Shown here one piece after another: positions 1 to 8,217 of a stretch of DNA of 52,833 nucleotides. Source of the DNA: Klenkia terrae (GTDB taxonomy: Bacteria; Actinomycetota; Actinomycetes; Mycobacteriales; Geodermatophilaceae); NCBI RefSeq assembly GCF_900491935.1, contig NZ_UEXK01000004.1:1292053-1344885 (forward strand), in the 5' to 3' direction. How positions within the stretch are numbered: position 1 is the first letter of the stretch; each line of letters opens with the position of its first letter. The notes under the pieces were generated by a model. It had not been told where the DNA came from, searched no databases, and saw only the letters and a list, made by a program, of their open reading frames with translations. A program made the position numbers and the translations under genes.

Positions 1-960
1 GAATGACACGGGTGTGATTTCAGGGCGGAGGGTGCTGGGGTACGGGTTGTGACGACCGACCTCAACACCCTCCTGACCTCACTCTATGTCCGCATCGACG
101 ACTACCTGGGCCCTCGCTCACGTGTGGGGCGCCCTCCGCGGCTGACCGACGCCGAGCTGCTCACCTTGGCCGTGGCCCAAGCGCTACTGGGAGTCCATTC
201 CGAGGCCCGCTGGCTGCGGCAGGTCCCGGCTGCACTGCCCGGTGCGTTCCCCTACCTGCCCGAGCAGTCCGGTTACAACAAGCGGCTGCGTGGGGCGTTG
301 CCGCTGCTCAAGCGGCTGATCCGGGTCCTGGCCACCGACACCGACCTGTGGGCCGACCCGGTGTGGCTGGTGGACTCCACCCCGGTGGAGTGCGCCCGAT
401 CCCGGCCCACCGTGCGGCGCTCGGAGCTGGCCGGGGTCGCCGGCTACGGCTACTGCGCCAGCCACTCCCGCTGGTTCTGGGGCCTACGCCTGCACCTGGT
501 GTGTACCCCGGCCGGACTCCCGGTCACCTGGGCGCTGGCCGATCCCAAGATCGATGAACGTCAGGTGCTGATGTGCGTCCTGGACTACGACGGTGACCTG
601 ATCACCGAACGGCCCGGGCTACTGGTGCTGGCCGACAAGGGCTACATCTCCGCCGAACTGGACGACTACCTGCACGCCCGCGGCGCCGACCTACTGCGCC
701 CCTCCTACCGCAACCGCCCACCACGCCCCGGCCAGCACCTGCTCAAACCGGTCCGACAACTGGTCGAATCGGTCTTCGACACCCTCAAAGGCCAGCTGGA
801 CCTGGAACTCCACGGCGGTCGCACCCTCACCGGTGTCACCGCACGCATCGCTCAACGACTGCTGGCCCTGACCGCCGCGATCTGGCACAACCGCGCCACC
901 GGCCAACCAGTCACAAGATCACTGATCGCCTACGACCACTGATCCAATCGGACTTACTCA
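1..960 (+). mobile_element. IS982-family insertion sequence (about 0.96 kb)
   Basis: A single transposase gene with about 48 bp to its left and 18 bp to its right matches the compact layout of IS982 elements (roughly 1 kb). The right terminus is probably near 960: read inward it is TGAGTAAGTCCGATTGGATC. The left end in the first 30 bp contains TGACACGGGTGTGATTTCAG, which shares only TGA, GATT and TCAG blocks with the right end, so the terminal inverted repeat is imperfect or the true left end lies outside the window. Target duplication cannot be judged because only three bases precede the candidate left end. The element sits 1 bp from the tsaD stop codon. Confidence 0.7.
49..942 (+). CDS. IS982-family transposase
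   Basis: A DDE transposase of 297 aa starting at GTG 49. The opening residues, with a TLLTSLYVRIDDYL-like helical N-terminus, are typical of IS982 transposases. The catalytic triad is visible as D109 (WLVDSTPVEC), D196 (VLADKGYI) and E240 (VESVFDTLKG). The length is normal for the family and there is no frameshift, so the enzyme looks intact and possibly active. It would cut and rejoin the element ends. It faces tsaD convergently, with 19 bp between the two stop codons. Base composition is close to that of the host genes, so transfer from a distant host is not evident. Confidence 0.93.
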   Translation: MTTDLNTLLTSLYVRIDDYLGPRSRVGRPPRLTDAELLTLAVAQALLGVHSEARWLRQVPAALPGAFPYLPEQSGYNKRLRGALPLLKRLIRVLATDTDLWADPVWLVDSTPVECARSRPTVRRSELAGVAGYGYCASHSRWFWGLRLHLVCTPAGLPVTWALADPKIDERQVLMCVLDYDGDLITERPGLLVLADKGYISAELDDYLHARGADLLRPSYRNRPPRPGQHLLKPVRQLVESVFDTLKGQLDLELHGGRTLTGVTARIAQRLLALTAAIWHNRATGQPVTRSLIAYDH

Positions 961-961
961 T

Positions 962-2008
962 CTAGACCGAGACCGTGGTGATCGGCAGGGAGCTGTCCGC
1001 GCCCAGGTCCGGTGCGGACGGCGCCACCCCGGCCTCGACCAGGCGAGAGCCCAGGGCCGCCACCATCGCGCCGTTGTCGGTGCACAACCGGCGGCTGGGC
1101 ACCCGCAGCACGATCCCCGCCGCGTCGCAGCGCTCCTGGGCGACGGTGCGCAGCCGGGAGTTGGCCGCCACCCCCCCGCCGATGACCAGGTGGTCCACCC
1201 CGTGGTCGCGGCAGGCCCGCACGGCCTTCGCGGTCAGGACGTCGACCACCGCCTCCTGGAAGCTCGCCGCCACGTCCGGCACCGACACCGTCGTCCCGGC
1301 CCGCTGCTGGGCCTCGACCCACCGGGCGACCGCCGTCTTCAGCCCGGAGAACGAGAAGTCGTAGAGCGCGTCCCGCGGGCCGGTGAGGCCGCGCGGGAAG
1401 GCGATGGCGCGGGGGTCGCCGGCCAGCGCCTCCCGGTCGATCGGCGGACCACCCGGGAAGGGCAGGTCCAGCACCCGGGCGACCTTGTCGAAGGCCTCGC
1501 CGGCGGCGTCGTCGATGGTCTGGCCCAGCGGCTGCACGTCCTGGGCCAGGTCGGGCACCAGCAGGATCGAGCTGTGCCCACCGCTGACCAGCATCGCGAT
1601 GCTGGGCTCGGCCAACCGACCGTGCTCGAGCTCGTCGACGGCGACGTGCGCGGCCAGGTGGTTGACCCCGTACAGCGGGACGCCGAGGGCGAGTGCGTAC
1701 GCCTTGGCCGCGGCGACCCCGACCAGCAGCGCACCGGTCAGCCCGGGCCCGCTGGTGACCGCCACCGCGTCCACGTCGCCCAGCCCGACCCCGGCGTCGG
1801 CCAGCGCCCGGTGCACGGTCGGCACCATGGCCTCCAGGTGCGCCCGGGAGGCGATCTCGGGGACGACGCCGCCGAACCGCTCGTGCTCGGCCATGGAGGT
1901 GGCGAGGGCGTCCGAGAGCAGGGTCCGCCCCCGCACCAGCCCGATCCCGGTCTCGTCGCAGCTGGTCTCGAAGCCGAGCACCAGCGCCTGGGTCCCCGCC
2001 TCAGCCAC
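962..2008 (-). CDS. tsaD: tRNA N6-adenosine threonylcarbamoyltransferase TsaD
   Basis: TsaD (Kae1/Gcp family) transfers threonylcarbamoyl from TC-AMP to A37 of ANN-decoding tRNAs, working with TsaB and TsaE in the cytoplasm. The 348-aa protein begins [10 protein letters not shown] after a short leader and carries the metal-binding HLAAHVAV (HxxxH) motif, a [10 protein letters not shown] nucleotide loop, and [11 protein letters not shown] and TDNGAM near the C-terminus. Length is normal. The GTG start overlaps the rimI stop by 8 bp, giving translational coupling within tsaB-rimI-tsaD. The gene ends normally although an insertion sequence lies immediately downstream. In many actinobacteria groES-groEL follows tsaD; here the IS occupies that boundary. 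Confidence 0.96.
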   Translation of the reverse strand: MAEAGTQALVLGFETSCDETGIGLVRGRTLLSDALATSMAEHERFGGVVPEIASRAHLEAMVPTVHRALADAGVGLGDVDAVAVTSGPGLTGALLVGVAAAKAYALALGVPLYGVNHLAAHVAVDELEHGRLAEPSIAMLVSGGHSSILLVPDLAQDVQPLGQTIDDAAGEAFDKVARVLDLPFPGGPPIDREALAGDPRAIAFPRGLTGPRDALYDFSFSGLKTAVARWVEAQQRAGTTVSVPDVAASFQEAVVDVLTAKAVRACRDHGVDHLVIGGGVAANSRLRTVAQERCDAAGIVLRVPSRRLCTDNGAMVAALGSRLVEAGVAPSAPDLGADSSLPITTVSV

Positions 2009-2438
2009 GCTTCATCACCAGTGCGTCCTCCCCGCTGAGCGGGTAGTAGTGCGGCCGCACCCCGATCGGCACGAAGCCGCGGCGGGCGTACAGGCCCTGG
2101 GTGGCCTCGTCGGTGGCCCGCACCTCGAGCAGGACGACGGGGCTGCGCCGGTCGGCCTCGGCCAGCAGCGCGTCCAGCAGGCGGCCGCCGATGCCCTCCC
2201 CCTGCCGGCTCCCGGTGACCCCGATCGTGGCCACGTGCGCCTCGTCGGGGTAGGCGATCAGCCCGGCGTACCCGACCACCTCGTCGCCGTCCACGGCCAC
2301 GGTGTAGCTGCGGGTGTCGGTCATCGACAGCTCCTCCAGGTACATCGACCGGGTCCAGGTGTCGGGAGCGAAGAGCTCCTCCTCCAGCACCATCACCGCG
2401 GTCAGGTCGTCCCGGGTCATCGGCCGCAGCTCGATCAC
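2001..2438 (-). CDS. rimI: ribosomal protein S18-alanine N-acetyltransferase RimI
   Basis: A GNAT acetyltransferase of 145 aa. The acetyl-CoA loop reads [18 protein letters not shown] (V...QGxGxG/A), followed by the [18 protein letters not shown] motif characteristic of RimI, which acetylates the N-terminal alanine of S18 (in actinobacteria the substrate range may be wider). GTG start; its first four bases GTGA overlap the tsaB stop. Position between tsaB and tsaD is the standard bacterial arrangement and supports the RimI call over a generic GNAT. Confidence 0.9.
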   Translation of the reverse strand: MIELRPMTRDDLTAVMVLEEELFAPDTWTRSMYLEELSMTDTRSYTVAVDGDEVVGYAGLIAYPDEAHVATIGVTGSRQGEGIGGRLLDALLAEADRRSPVVLLEVRATDEATQGLYARRGFVPIGVRPHYYPLSGEDALVMKRG

Positions 2439-3037
2439 TGCGACACCGCCTTGCGGTTGATGTTGGGGACGGCGTCGGGCCGGCGCAGGTAGAGCGGGGT
2501 CAGCGGCGCGGGCGGGCCGGCGGGGACCGCGCGCAGCAGCCCGGCGGTGGAGACCTCGGTGGCGGTCACCGCGCGGCCCAGGCGCTCGGCGAAGCGCTCG
2601 TCGCCCACCACCGGCAGGTCGGGCAGCTCCAGCTCCTCGGGCCGGTCCACCGCGGGGTCCCCGAGGGGGACGTCGCCGTAGGCGCGCCAGTAGACCTCCT
2701 TGCGACGGGCGTCGGTCACCACGACCCGGGGGCCCTCGCCGACCGCGTCCAGGGAGCAGACGCCGTGCACGGGCACGCCGACCACGTCGCCCAGGGCGGC
2801 GGCGGTCACGATGCCCACCCGCAGCCCGGTGTAGGGACCGGGGCCCAGGCCGACAACCAGCCGGCCCACGTCGCGCAGCGCGACCCCGGCCCGGGCCAGC
2901 ACCTCGGACACGGTCGGCGTCAGCAGCTCGGCGTGCCGGGTGCCCGAGGCCACCCCCGCCTCGGCCACCACCCGGTCGCCGTCGGCCACCCCGACCACGA
3001 GGGTCGGCGTCGCGGTGTCGATCGCCAGGGTGAGCAC
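2435..3037 (-). CDS. tsaB: tRNA threonylcarbamoyladenosine biosynthesis protein TsaB
   Basis: TsaB is the non-catalytic ASKHA-fold partner that holds TsaD and TsaE together in the t6A complex. The 200-aa protein opens LTLAIDTATPTLVVGVADGD and has the conserved HAELLTPTVSEVLARAG segment and the GLGPGPYTGLRVG loop. The GTG start at 3037 follows the upstream tsaE-Nudix stop by 25 bp, with no strong Shine-Dalgarno visible. The end overlaps rimI by 4 bp. The neighbours tsaE, rimI and tsaD confirm the assignment. Confidence 0.94.
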   Translation of the reverse strand: MLTLAIDTATPTLVVGVADGDRVVAEAGVASGTRHAELLTPTVSEVLARAGVALRDVGRLVVGLGPGPYTGLRVGIVTAAALGDVVGVPVHGVCSLDAVGEGPRVVVTDARRKEVYWRAYGDVPLGDPAVDRPEELELPDLPVVGDERFAERLGRAVTATEVSTAGLLRAVPAGPPAPLTPLYLRRPDAVPNINRKAVSQ

Positions 3038-3062
3038 GACGAGCCAGGTTAGCCGGGCCGGC

Positions 3063-4037
3063 TCAGGGCAGCGTGGACTCGTCGACGTCGGGCAGCTCGC
3101 GCGGCCAGGACGCCGGGTCCTCCGCCAGGTCCAGCAGCTCCAGCAGACCGCCCGGGTAGACCGTCTCGCCGGTGGTGGCCAGCTCCTCCCGGGTCCACCA
3201 CCGGTGGCCCACCAGCGTGCGCTGCTCGTCCTCGGTGTGCCCGGCGGTGGAGACCGCGAAGGCCGGCACCCGGACGACGTAGAACGTGTCGTGCTGGTCG
3301 ACCACCACGTCGCTGAAGCCGTGCCGCGCCCGGCGCCGGGCCAGCGGACCGAGCACCGCGGCGCGGTCGACCTGCAGGCCGGTCTCCTCGGCCAGCTCCC
3401 GCACCGCGGCCGTGACGTCGTCCTCGCCGGGGTCGATGCCCCCGCCCGGGGTCATCCACCAGGTGACCACCGGGTCCAGGCCGGCGTCGCTGTCGTGGAA
3501 CAGCAGCACCCGGTCGGCGTCGTCGAGCAGCAGCACCCGCACCGTGGCCCGCTGCCGGACCGGGCGCAGGTCGGCCAGCCGGGAGGTCCAGGACGGGCCG
3601 TGCGGCACCAGGGTCGCGGTCCGGACGTCGGCTCCGTCCTGCGCCCCGTCCCGCCCCCGGTCGAGCTCCACCACCAGGTGCTCGTCGGCCAGCTGCTCGA
3701 CCATGCCGTGCCCCCACTCCACGACGGTGACCGACTCCTCGACGGTCGCGTCGAGGTCCAGGTCGTCGACGTCGGCCAGCGAGCCCAGCCGGTAGGCGTC
3801 CACGTGCACCAGCGGCAGCCGCCCGCCGCGGTGCACCCGGGCCAGCACGAAGGTCGGCGAGGTGACCGGCCCGGGCACCTCGAGACCCGCGCCGATGCCC
3901 TGGGTGAGCGCGGTCTTGCCGGCGCCCAGCGGACCGGCCAGCACGACCAGGTCCCCGGCGCGCAGCAGCCCGGCCAGCTCGACGCCGAACGCCCGGGTCT
4001 CCTCGACCGTGGCCAGCCGGCGGGTCACCGGGGTCAT
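3063..4037 (-). CDS. tsaE: TsaE ATPase fused to a C-terminal Nudix hydrolase domain
   Basis: Residues 1-155 are TsaE, the P-loop ATPase of the t6A complex: Walker A GPLGAGKT (35-42), the SPTFVLARVH segment and HVDAYRLG (78-85), then VVEWGHGM. The reading frame continues without a stop into a Nudix domain (about 163-305) with a complete Nudix box at 199-221 (G199, E205, then RELAEETGL with E217/E218 as metal ligands). TsaE is normally about 150-170 aa; this protein is 324 aa. ATG start at 4037 overlaps the upstream hydrolase stop as ATGA. The Nudix half could clean up a nucleotide by-product such as an oxidised or non-canonical NTP, or act on an unrelated substrate; nothing in the sequence decides this. 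A second gene or a frameshift is unlikely because both halves share one open frame. Confidence 0.9.
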   Translation of the reverse strand: MTPVTRRLATVEETRAFGVELAGLLRAGDLVVLAGPLGAGKTALTQGIGAGLEVPGPVTSPTFVLARVHRGGRLPLVHVDAYRLGSLADVDDLDLDATVEESVTVVEWGHGMVEQLADEHLVVELDRGRDGAQDGADVRTATLVPHGPSWTSRLADLRPVRQRATVRVLLLDDADRVLLFHDSDAGLDPVVTWWMTPGGGIDPGEDDVTAAVRELAEETGLQVDRAAVLGPLARRRARHGFSDVVVDQHDTFYVVRVPAFAVSTAGHTEDEQRTLVGHRWWTREELATTGETVYPGGLLELLDLAEDPASWPRELPDVDESTLP

Positions 4038-5221
4038 CGGGCCGCAGCCACCCGGCGCACCAGGTCGGTGATCGCCGCGGTCACCTCGTCGGGGTGCTCG
4101 AGCAGCACCAGGTGGCCGGAGTCCGGGACGACCCGGTAGCGGACGTCGCGCGCCCCGGCCGCGGTCAGCGCCGCGACGATCCGGTCGCTGTGCCCCTGCG
4201 GGATGAGCTTGTCGGCGTCGCCGGTGAGCACCAGCACCGGGATGGCCGCCAGCGGCTCCAGCGCCGCCGAGGCGTCCAGCCCGACGAGGGCCGGGTAGAA
4301 CTCCGCGATGACCTCGACCGGGGTGCCGCCGATCATCGCGTCGACGTAGTCCACCAGCCGCGGGTCGACGTCGTCCCCGGCGAACGACAGCGCCTTGGTC
4401 GCCCAGCTGACGACGTCGGCGGCCGCGCGCCGGACGAACTCCGCCCAGCCGGGGCGGTGCCGCATCACGTACCCGGCGACCGGGAAGACCGCGGCGCGCA
4501 GCCGGGTGACCACCCCGGGCAGGCCCAGGTCCAGGTCGTCCAGGCCGCCGGCCGAGGTGGACACCAGCGCGACGCCGACCACCCGGGTGCCGAAGAGCTC
4601 GGGGCGGCGGGCGGCCAGCTGCAGCAGCGTCATGCCGCCCATCGAGTGGCCGACCAGCACGACCGGACCGCGCGGCACCCGGGCGTCCAGCACCGACACC
4701 AGGTCGTCGGCGAGCTGGTCGATCGTCGAGCGGTCGGCGTCCCCGCGCGCGGAGGCGCCGTGGCCGCGCTGGTCGTAGAGCACCAGGCGGGCCTGCGGGG
4801 CGTGCCCGTTGCCGGTGGCCAGCGAGCGGCCCAGGTCGCGGCGCTGGAACGTCCACGACGCCATGGACAGGGAGTAGCCGTGCACGAGGACGACGGTCAG
4901 CGGGGCGTCCTCGGGGCCGACCTCTTCCACGTGCAGCAGCACCCCGTCGGTGGCGTGCACGAGCTCGGTGCGGTCGGCGGCGCGGCTGCCGGTGCCCAGC
5001 GGGTCGTCGGCGCGCTGCACCGCGGCCGGCCGGTCGGTGGGCTCCGGTGCCTCGAGCGCGGGCAGCGGCAGGTCACCGGGGACGGTGCCGACCCGCTGGG
5101 CGCGGACCCGGGACGACGCCGCGCGGGTCACCGCCACCCCGACGGCGGTGCCGGCCGCGGCCACGCCCAGCACGCCGCCGAGGATGCCGACGGTCCGCGG
5201 CGTCGGGTGCGGGGCCTTCAC
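4034..5221 (-). CDS. membrane-anchored alpha/beta hydrolase
   Basis: A 395-aa alpha/beta hydrolase with an N-terminal hydrophobic helix (about 11-33) that probably anchors it in the membrane with the enzyme outside; the orientation is inference. The fold is shown by the oxyanion segment VLVHGYSLSM (111-120), a DQRGHG loop (150-155), the nucleophile elbow GHSMGG with Ser193, an acid at D335 or D337 (LTGDADKLIP) and His370 (PDSGHLV). The substrate is unknown; esterase, lipase or peptidase are all possible. GTG start at 5221 overlaps the alr stop (GTGA) and its own stop overlaps tsaE (ATGA), so it is translated within the alr-tsaE-tsaB-rimI-tsaD unit. An equivalent hydrolase between alr and tsaE is common in actinobacteria. 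Confidence 0.88.
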   Translation of the reverse strand: MKAPHPTPRTVGILGGVLGVAAAGTAVGVAVTRAASSRVRAQRVGTVPGDLPLPALEAPEPTDRPAAVQRADDPLGTGSRAADRTELVHATDGVLLHVEEVGPEDAPLTVVLVHGYSLSMASWTFQRRDLGRSLATGNGHAPQARLVLYDQRGHGASARGDADRSTIDQLADDLVSVLDARVPRGPVVLVGHSMGGMTLLQLAARRPELFGTRVVGVALVSTSAGGLDDLDLGLPGVVTRLRAAVFPVAGYVMRHRPGWAEFVRRAAADVVSWATKALSFAGDDVDPRLVDYVDAMIGGTPVEVIAEFYPALVGLDASAALEPLAAIPVLVLTGDADKLIPQGHSDRIVAALTAAGARDVRYRVVPDSGHLVLLEHPDEVTAAITDLVRRVAAAR

Positions 5222-6357
5222 GACGGCACCCCGGCCGTGCCGGTGTAGCGGCGGGCGAACCGACCACCGACCCGGGTGACCAGCTCGTAGTGGATGGTGT
5301 CGACGGCGTCGGCCCAGTCCTGCGCCGTGGGCTCGCCGGCGTCCCCGGGACCCCACAGCACCACCTCGTCGCCGGGGGCGGCGACGTCGTCGCCGAGGTC
5401 GAGCACGAACTGGTCCATGCAGACCCGGCCGGCGATCGTGCGCCGGGCGCCGGCGGCCAGCACGGGGGCGCGGTTGCCGCCGGCGCGGGGCACGCCGTCG
5501 GCGTAGCCCACCGGGACCAGCGCCAGGTTCGTCTCGGCCGTCGTGTGGTGGGTGTGCCCGTAGGAGACCCCGGTGCCGGCCGGCACGCGCTTGGTCAGCG
5601 CGACCCGGGCGCGCACCGTCATGGCCGGGCGCAGGCCGTGGTCGGCGGGGTCGCCGCCGAGGGGGTCCAGGCCGTAGACGGCCACGCCGGGCCGGACCAG
5701 GTCGTACCAGGTGTCGGGCAGCGCCAGGGTGGCCGCGGAGTTCGCCAGGTGCCGGCGGGCGGCGGTCAGCCCGGCGGCGCGGGCCAGCGCGGTGGCCTCC
5801 TCGAACACCGCGACCTGGGCGGCGATCGTGGGGTGCGTCGGCGCGTCGGCGTAGGCCAGGTGGCTCCACAGCCCGGTGACCTCGACGGCGCCGTCGTCCT
5901 GCGCCCGGGCCGCGGCCTCGACCAGCCCGGGCCAGTCCGCCGGGGTGGCGCCCTCGCGGGACAGGCCGGTGTCGACGAACAGGTGCACCCGGGCTGTGGT
6001 GCCGGTGGCCCGCGCCGCGGCGACCACCTCGGCCAGCGCCCACTCCGCGTTCACCGACAGCTCGACGTCGGCGCGCAGCGCGGCGGCGTAGTCCGCCCCC
6101 GGCACGTGCTGCCAGGACAGCACCGGCGCGGTGACCCCGGCGGCCCGCAGCGCGAGCGCCTCCTCCAGCACGGTGACCCCGAGCGCGTCGGCTCCCCCGG
6201 CCAGCGCGGCCCGGGCAGCCGGCACCAGGCCGTGGCCGTAGCCGTCGGCCTTCACCACCGCCATCAGCGGTCGGCCGACGTGGGCGCGCAGGACGGCGGT
6301 GTTGGCCGCGATCGCGTCGAGGTCGACCACGATCTCGGCCCGCTCGTTCTCGGTCAC
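5218..6357 (-). CDS. alr: alanine racemase
   Basis: A PLP enzyme interconverting L- and D-alanine for peptidoglycan. The 379-aa protein has the PLP lysine in VVKADGYGHG (K36), a YGLDPLGG region, and the second-domain signature GVSYGHTH with CMDQFVLDLG. I place the start at GTG 6357 rather than at the in-frame ATG 6366, because the strong Shine-Dalgarno GGGAGG directly abuts that ATG but lies 9 nt before the GTG. The upstream gene nnr ends 46 bp earlier and a GC-rich hairpin lies in the gap. The downstream hydrolase overlaps by 4 bp. Confidence 0.95.
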   Translation of the reverse strand: MTENERAEIVVDLDAIAANTAVLRAHVGRPLMAVVKADGYGHGLVPAARAALAGGADALGVTVLEEALALRAAGVTAPVLSWQHVPGADYAAALRADVELSVNAEWALAEVVAAARATGTTARVHLFVDTGLSREGATPADWPGLVEAAARAQDDGAVEVTGLWSHLAYADAPTHPTIAAQVAVFEEATALARAAGLTAARRHLANSAATLALPDTWYDLVRPGVAVYGLDPLGGDPADHGLRPAMTVRARVALTKRVPAGTGVSYGHTHHTTAETNLALVPVGYADGVPRAGGNRAPVLAAGARRTIAGRVCMDQFVLDLGDDVAAPGDEVVLWGPGDAGEPTAQDWADAVDTIHYELVTRVGGRFARRYTGTAGVPS

Positions 6358-6374
6358 GCCGCCCATCCTCCCAG

Positions 6375-6396
6375 CCCGCCCCCCGCCGGGGGCGGG
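6375..6396 (-). other. hairpin between nnr and alr
   Basis: A 9-bp perfect stem (CCCGCCCCC pairing GGGGGCGGG) with a 4-nt loop in the 46-bp spacer between nnr and alr. No T-tract follows on the minus strand, so it may be a weak terminator, a processing site or an mRNA stabiliser that separates two parts of the operon. Confidence 0.5.
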
Positions 6397-6403
6397 GTGC
6401 GGC

Positions 6404-7834
6404 TCAGGCGCCGGTGCGGAGCAGGTGGACGGCGGCCGGGAGGTGGGCGACGACGTCGGAGGCGATCAGCGGCCCGGCCGCGGCGGCGAGCTGGCCGGCC
6501 CGGCCGTGCAGGTGCGCCCCGGCCGCGGCGGCCTCCACCGCGGGCAGCCCGGTGGCCAGCAGCGCACCGACGACGCCGCTGAGCACGTCGCCGGTGCCGG
6601 CGGTGGCCAGCCAGGGCGTGCCGGTGCCGTTGACGAACGTCGTCCCGTCGGCGTCCGCGACCACCGTGGCGTCGCCCTTGAGCAGGACGGTCACCCCGAG
6701 GTCGGCGGCCGCGGCCCGGGTCGCGCCGATCCGGTCGGCGCCCAGGTCCCAGCCGAAGCGGGTGAACTCCCGGTCGTGCGGGGTGAGCACGGTGGCCGCG
6801 GACCGGCCGCGGACCAGCTCGGGTGACCGGGCAAGCAGGGTCAGGGCGTCGGCGTCCACCAGGACCGGGAGGTCGGTGGCCAGCACCTCGGCGAGCGCGG
6901 CCTGGGCGTCGTCGTCCGTCCCCGCCCCGGGACCGACCACCCAGGCCTGCACGCGGCCGGCGTCGGCGGGCCGGCCGTCGGTGACGATCGCCTCGGGCCA
7001 GGCAGCGCGCACTCCGTCCACGGCGCTGCCGGCGTAGCGGACCAGGCCCGGCCGGGTGCGCAGCGCGGCCCCGGTGCACAGCACGGCGGCCCCGGGGTAG
7101 GTGGCCGACCCCGCGTGGACGCCGACCACGCCCTGGGAGTACTTGTCGTCGCCCGAGCCGGGGTCGGGCAGCAGGTCGGCGACCTCGGCGTCGGTGAGCT
7201 GACGTGCCGACGGCGCGGGCAGGTCCAGGCCGAGGTCGACCAGGTGGACCCGGCCGGCGTACCCGCGTCCCTGGCCGACCACCAGGCCGGGCTTGACCGC
7301 GCCGAAGGTCACCGTGTGCTGCGCCGGGAAGGCCTCGCCGGCCACCGCGCCGGTGTCGGCGTCCACCCCGCTGGGCACGTCGACGGCCACCAGCAGGCCC
7401 GGACCGGCGACCGCCCGGGACACCGCGTCGGCCGCGGCCGGGCGCAGCCCGCCCCGTCCGCTGATCCCGGTGATGCCGTCGAGCACGAGGTCGGCGCGGT
7501 CCAGGCCGGCCGCCGCGACGTCGCGCACCACCCGTCCGCCGGCCCGGCGCAGCCCGGCCAGACCGGCCGGGTGCGCGCGGTCGGGGTCCAGCAGCAGCGC
7601 GGTGACGGCGGCCCCGCGGCGGGCCAGGAACGACCCCGCCCACAGCGCGTCGCCGCCGTTGCCGCCCGCGCCGACCAGCAGGACCACCCGCAGCCCGGCC
7701 CCGCGACCGGCCAGCCGCAGGCAGACGGTCGCCAGGCCGGTGGCCGCCCGCTGCATGAGCGCGCCCTCGGGCGTGCGGGCCAGGACGGCGGCCTCGGCGG
7801 CCCGCACCTGGTCGGCGGTGTGCAGGGCGGTCAC
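6404..7834 (-). CDS. nnr: bifunctional NAD(P)H-hydrate epimerase / ADP-dependent NAD(P)H-hydrate dehydratase
   Basis: This 476-aa protein repairs damaged NAD(P)H hydrates. The N-terminal YjeF_N epimerase domain (about 1-205) opens [11 protein letters not shown] and has [16 protein letters not shown] and [14 protein letters not shown]. The C-terminal ribokinase-like dehydratase domain (about 220-476) has [25 protein letters not shown] and the catalytic loop [10 protein letters not shown]. Full-length fusion as in E. coli YjeF. The GTG start at 7834 overlaps the acpS stop (GTGA); a longer open frame upstream exists but would run across acpS. It sits in the glmS-acpS-nnr-alr series that is common in actinobacteria. 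Confidence 0.94.
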   Translation of the reverse strand: MTALHTADQVRAAEAAVLARTPEGALMQRAATGLATVCLRLAGRGAGLRVVLLVGAGGNGGDALWAGSFLARRGAAVTALLLDPDRAHPAGLAGLRRAGGRVVRDVAAAGLDRADLVLDGITGISGRGGLRPAAADAVSRAVAGPGLLVAVDVPSGVDADTGAVAGEAFPAQHTVTFGAVKPGLVVGQGRGYAGRVHLVDLGLDLPAPSARQLTDAEVADLLPDPGSGDDKYSQGVVGVHAGSATYPGAAVLCTGAALRTRPGLVRYAGSAVDGVRAAWPEAIVTDGRPADAGRVQAWVVGPGAGTDDDAQAALAEVLATDLPVLVDADALTLLARSPELVRGRSAATVLTPHDREFTRFGWDLGADRIGATRAAAADLGVTVLLKGDATVVADADGTTFVNGTGTPWLATAGTGDVLSGVVGALLATGLPAVEAAAAGAHLHGRAGQLAAAAGPLIASDVVAHLPAAVHLLRTGA

Positions 7835-8217
7835 GACGGCATCTCGGGCAGGGACTCCGCGATCACCACGGCCGAGGCCATGCCCCCGTCGTGGCTGAGC
7901 GACACGTGCCACCCGGTGACGCCCAGCTGCGCGGCCCGCGCGGCGACGGTGCCGCGGACGGTCAGCAGCGGGCGACCGTGGTCACCGACGACGACCTCGG
8001 CGTCGTGCCAGTGCAGGTCGCCGGGGGCACCGAGGGCCTTGGCCAGCGCCTCCTTGGCGGCGAACCGCGCGGCGAGGGACTCCCCCGTGCGCGGTGCCCC
8101 CGAGGGCGTGACCTGCTCGGCCGCGGTGAACAGCCGGTTCCGCAGCCCGGGGGTGCGCACCAACGACTCGGCGAACCGCTCCACCGGGCAGACGTCGATG
8201 CCGACGCCCACGATCAC
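7831..8217 (-). CDS. acpS: holo-[acyl-carrier-protein] synthase
   Basis: AcpS transfers 4'-phosphopantetheine from CoA to apo-ACP, activating fatty-acid synthesis. The 128-aa protein begins [15 protein letters not shown], with the magnesium-binding aspartate in GIDV, and has the second signature [14 protein letters not shown] with its glutamate. Length is normal (about 120-130). The GTG start at 8217 overlaps the glmS stop (GTGA). The nnr start in turn overlaps its stop, so all three are translationally coupled. Confidence 0.94.
   Translation of the reverse strand: MIVGVGIDVCPVERFAESLVRTPGLRNRLFTAAEQVTPSGAPRTGESLAARFAAKEALAKALGAPGDLHWHDAEVVVGDHGRPLLTVRGTVAARAAQLGVTGWHVSLSHDGGMASAVVIAESLPEMPS

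Noticed and set aside
3063-4856. 597-codon frame making tsaE part of a larger fusion with the hydrolase region
   Set aside because: Residues before MTPVTRR are shadow of the hydrolase gene in another frame; only the TsaE-Nudix part is real.
4034-6043. 669-codon frame reading upstream of the hydrolase through alr
   Set aside because: The extra N-terminus is Arg/Gly/Pro-rich shadow sequence of alr; the hydrolase starts at 5221.
6358-6366. alr starting at ATG 6366
   Set aside because: The Shine-Dalgarno abuts this ATG with no spacing; GTG 6357 has proper spacing.
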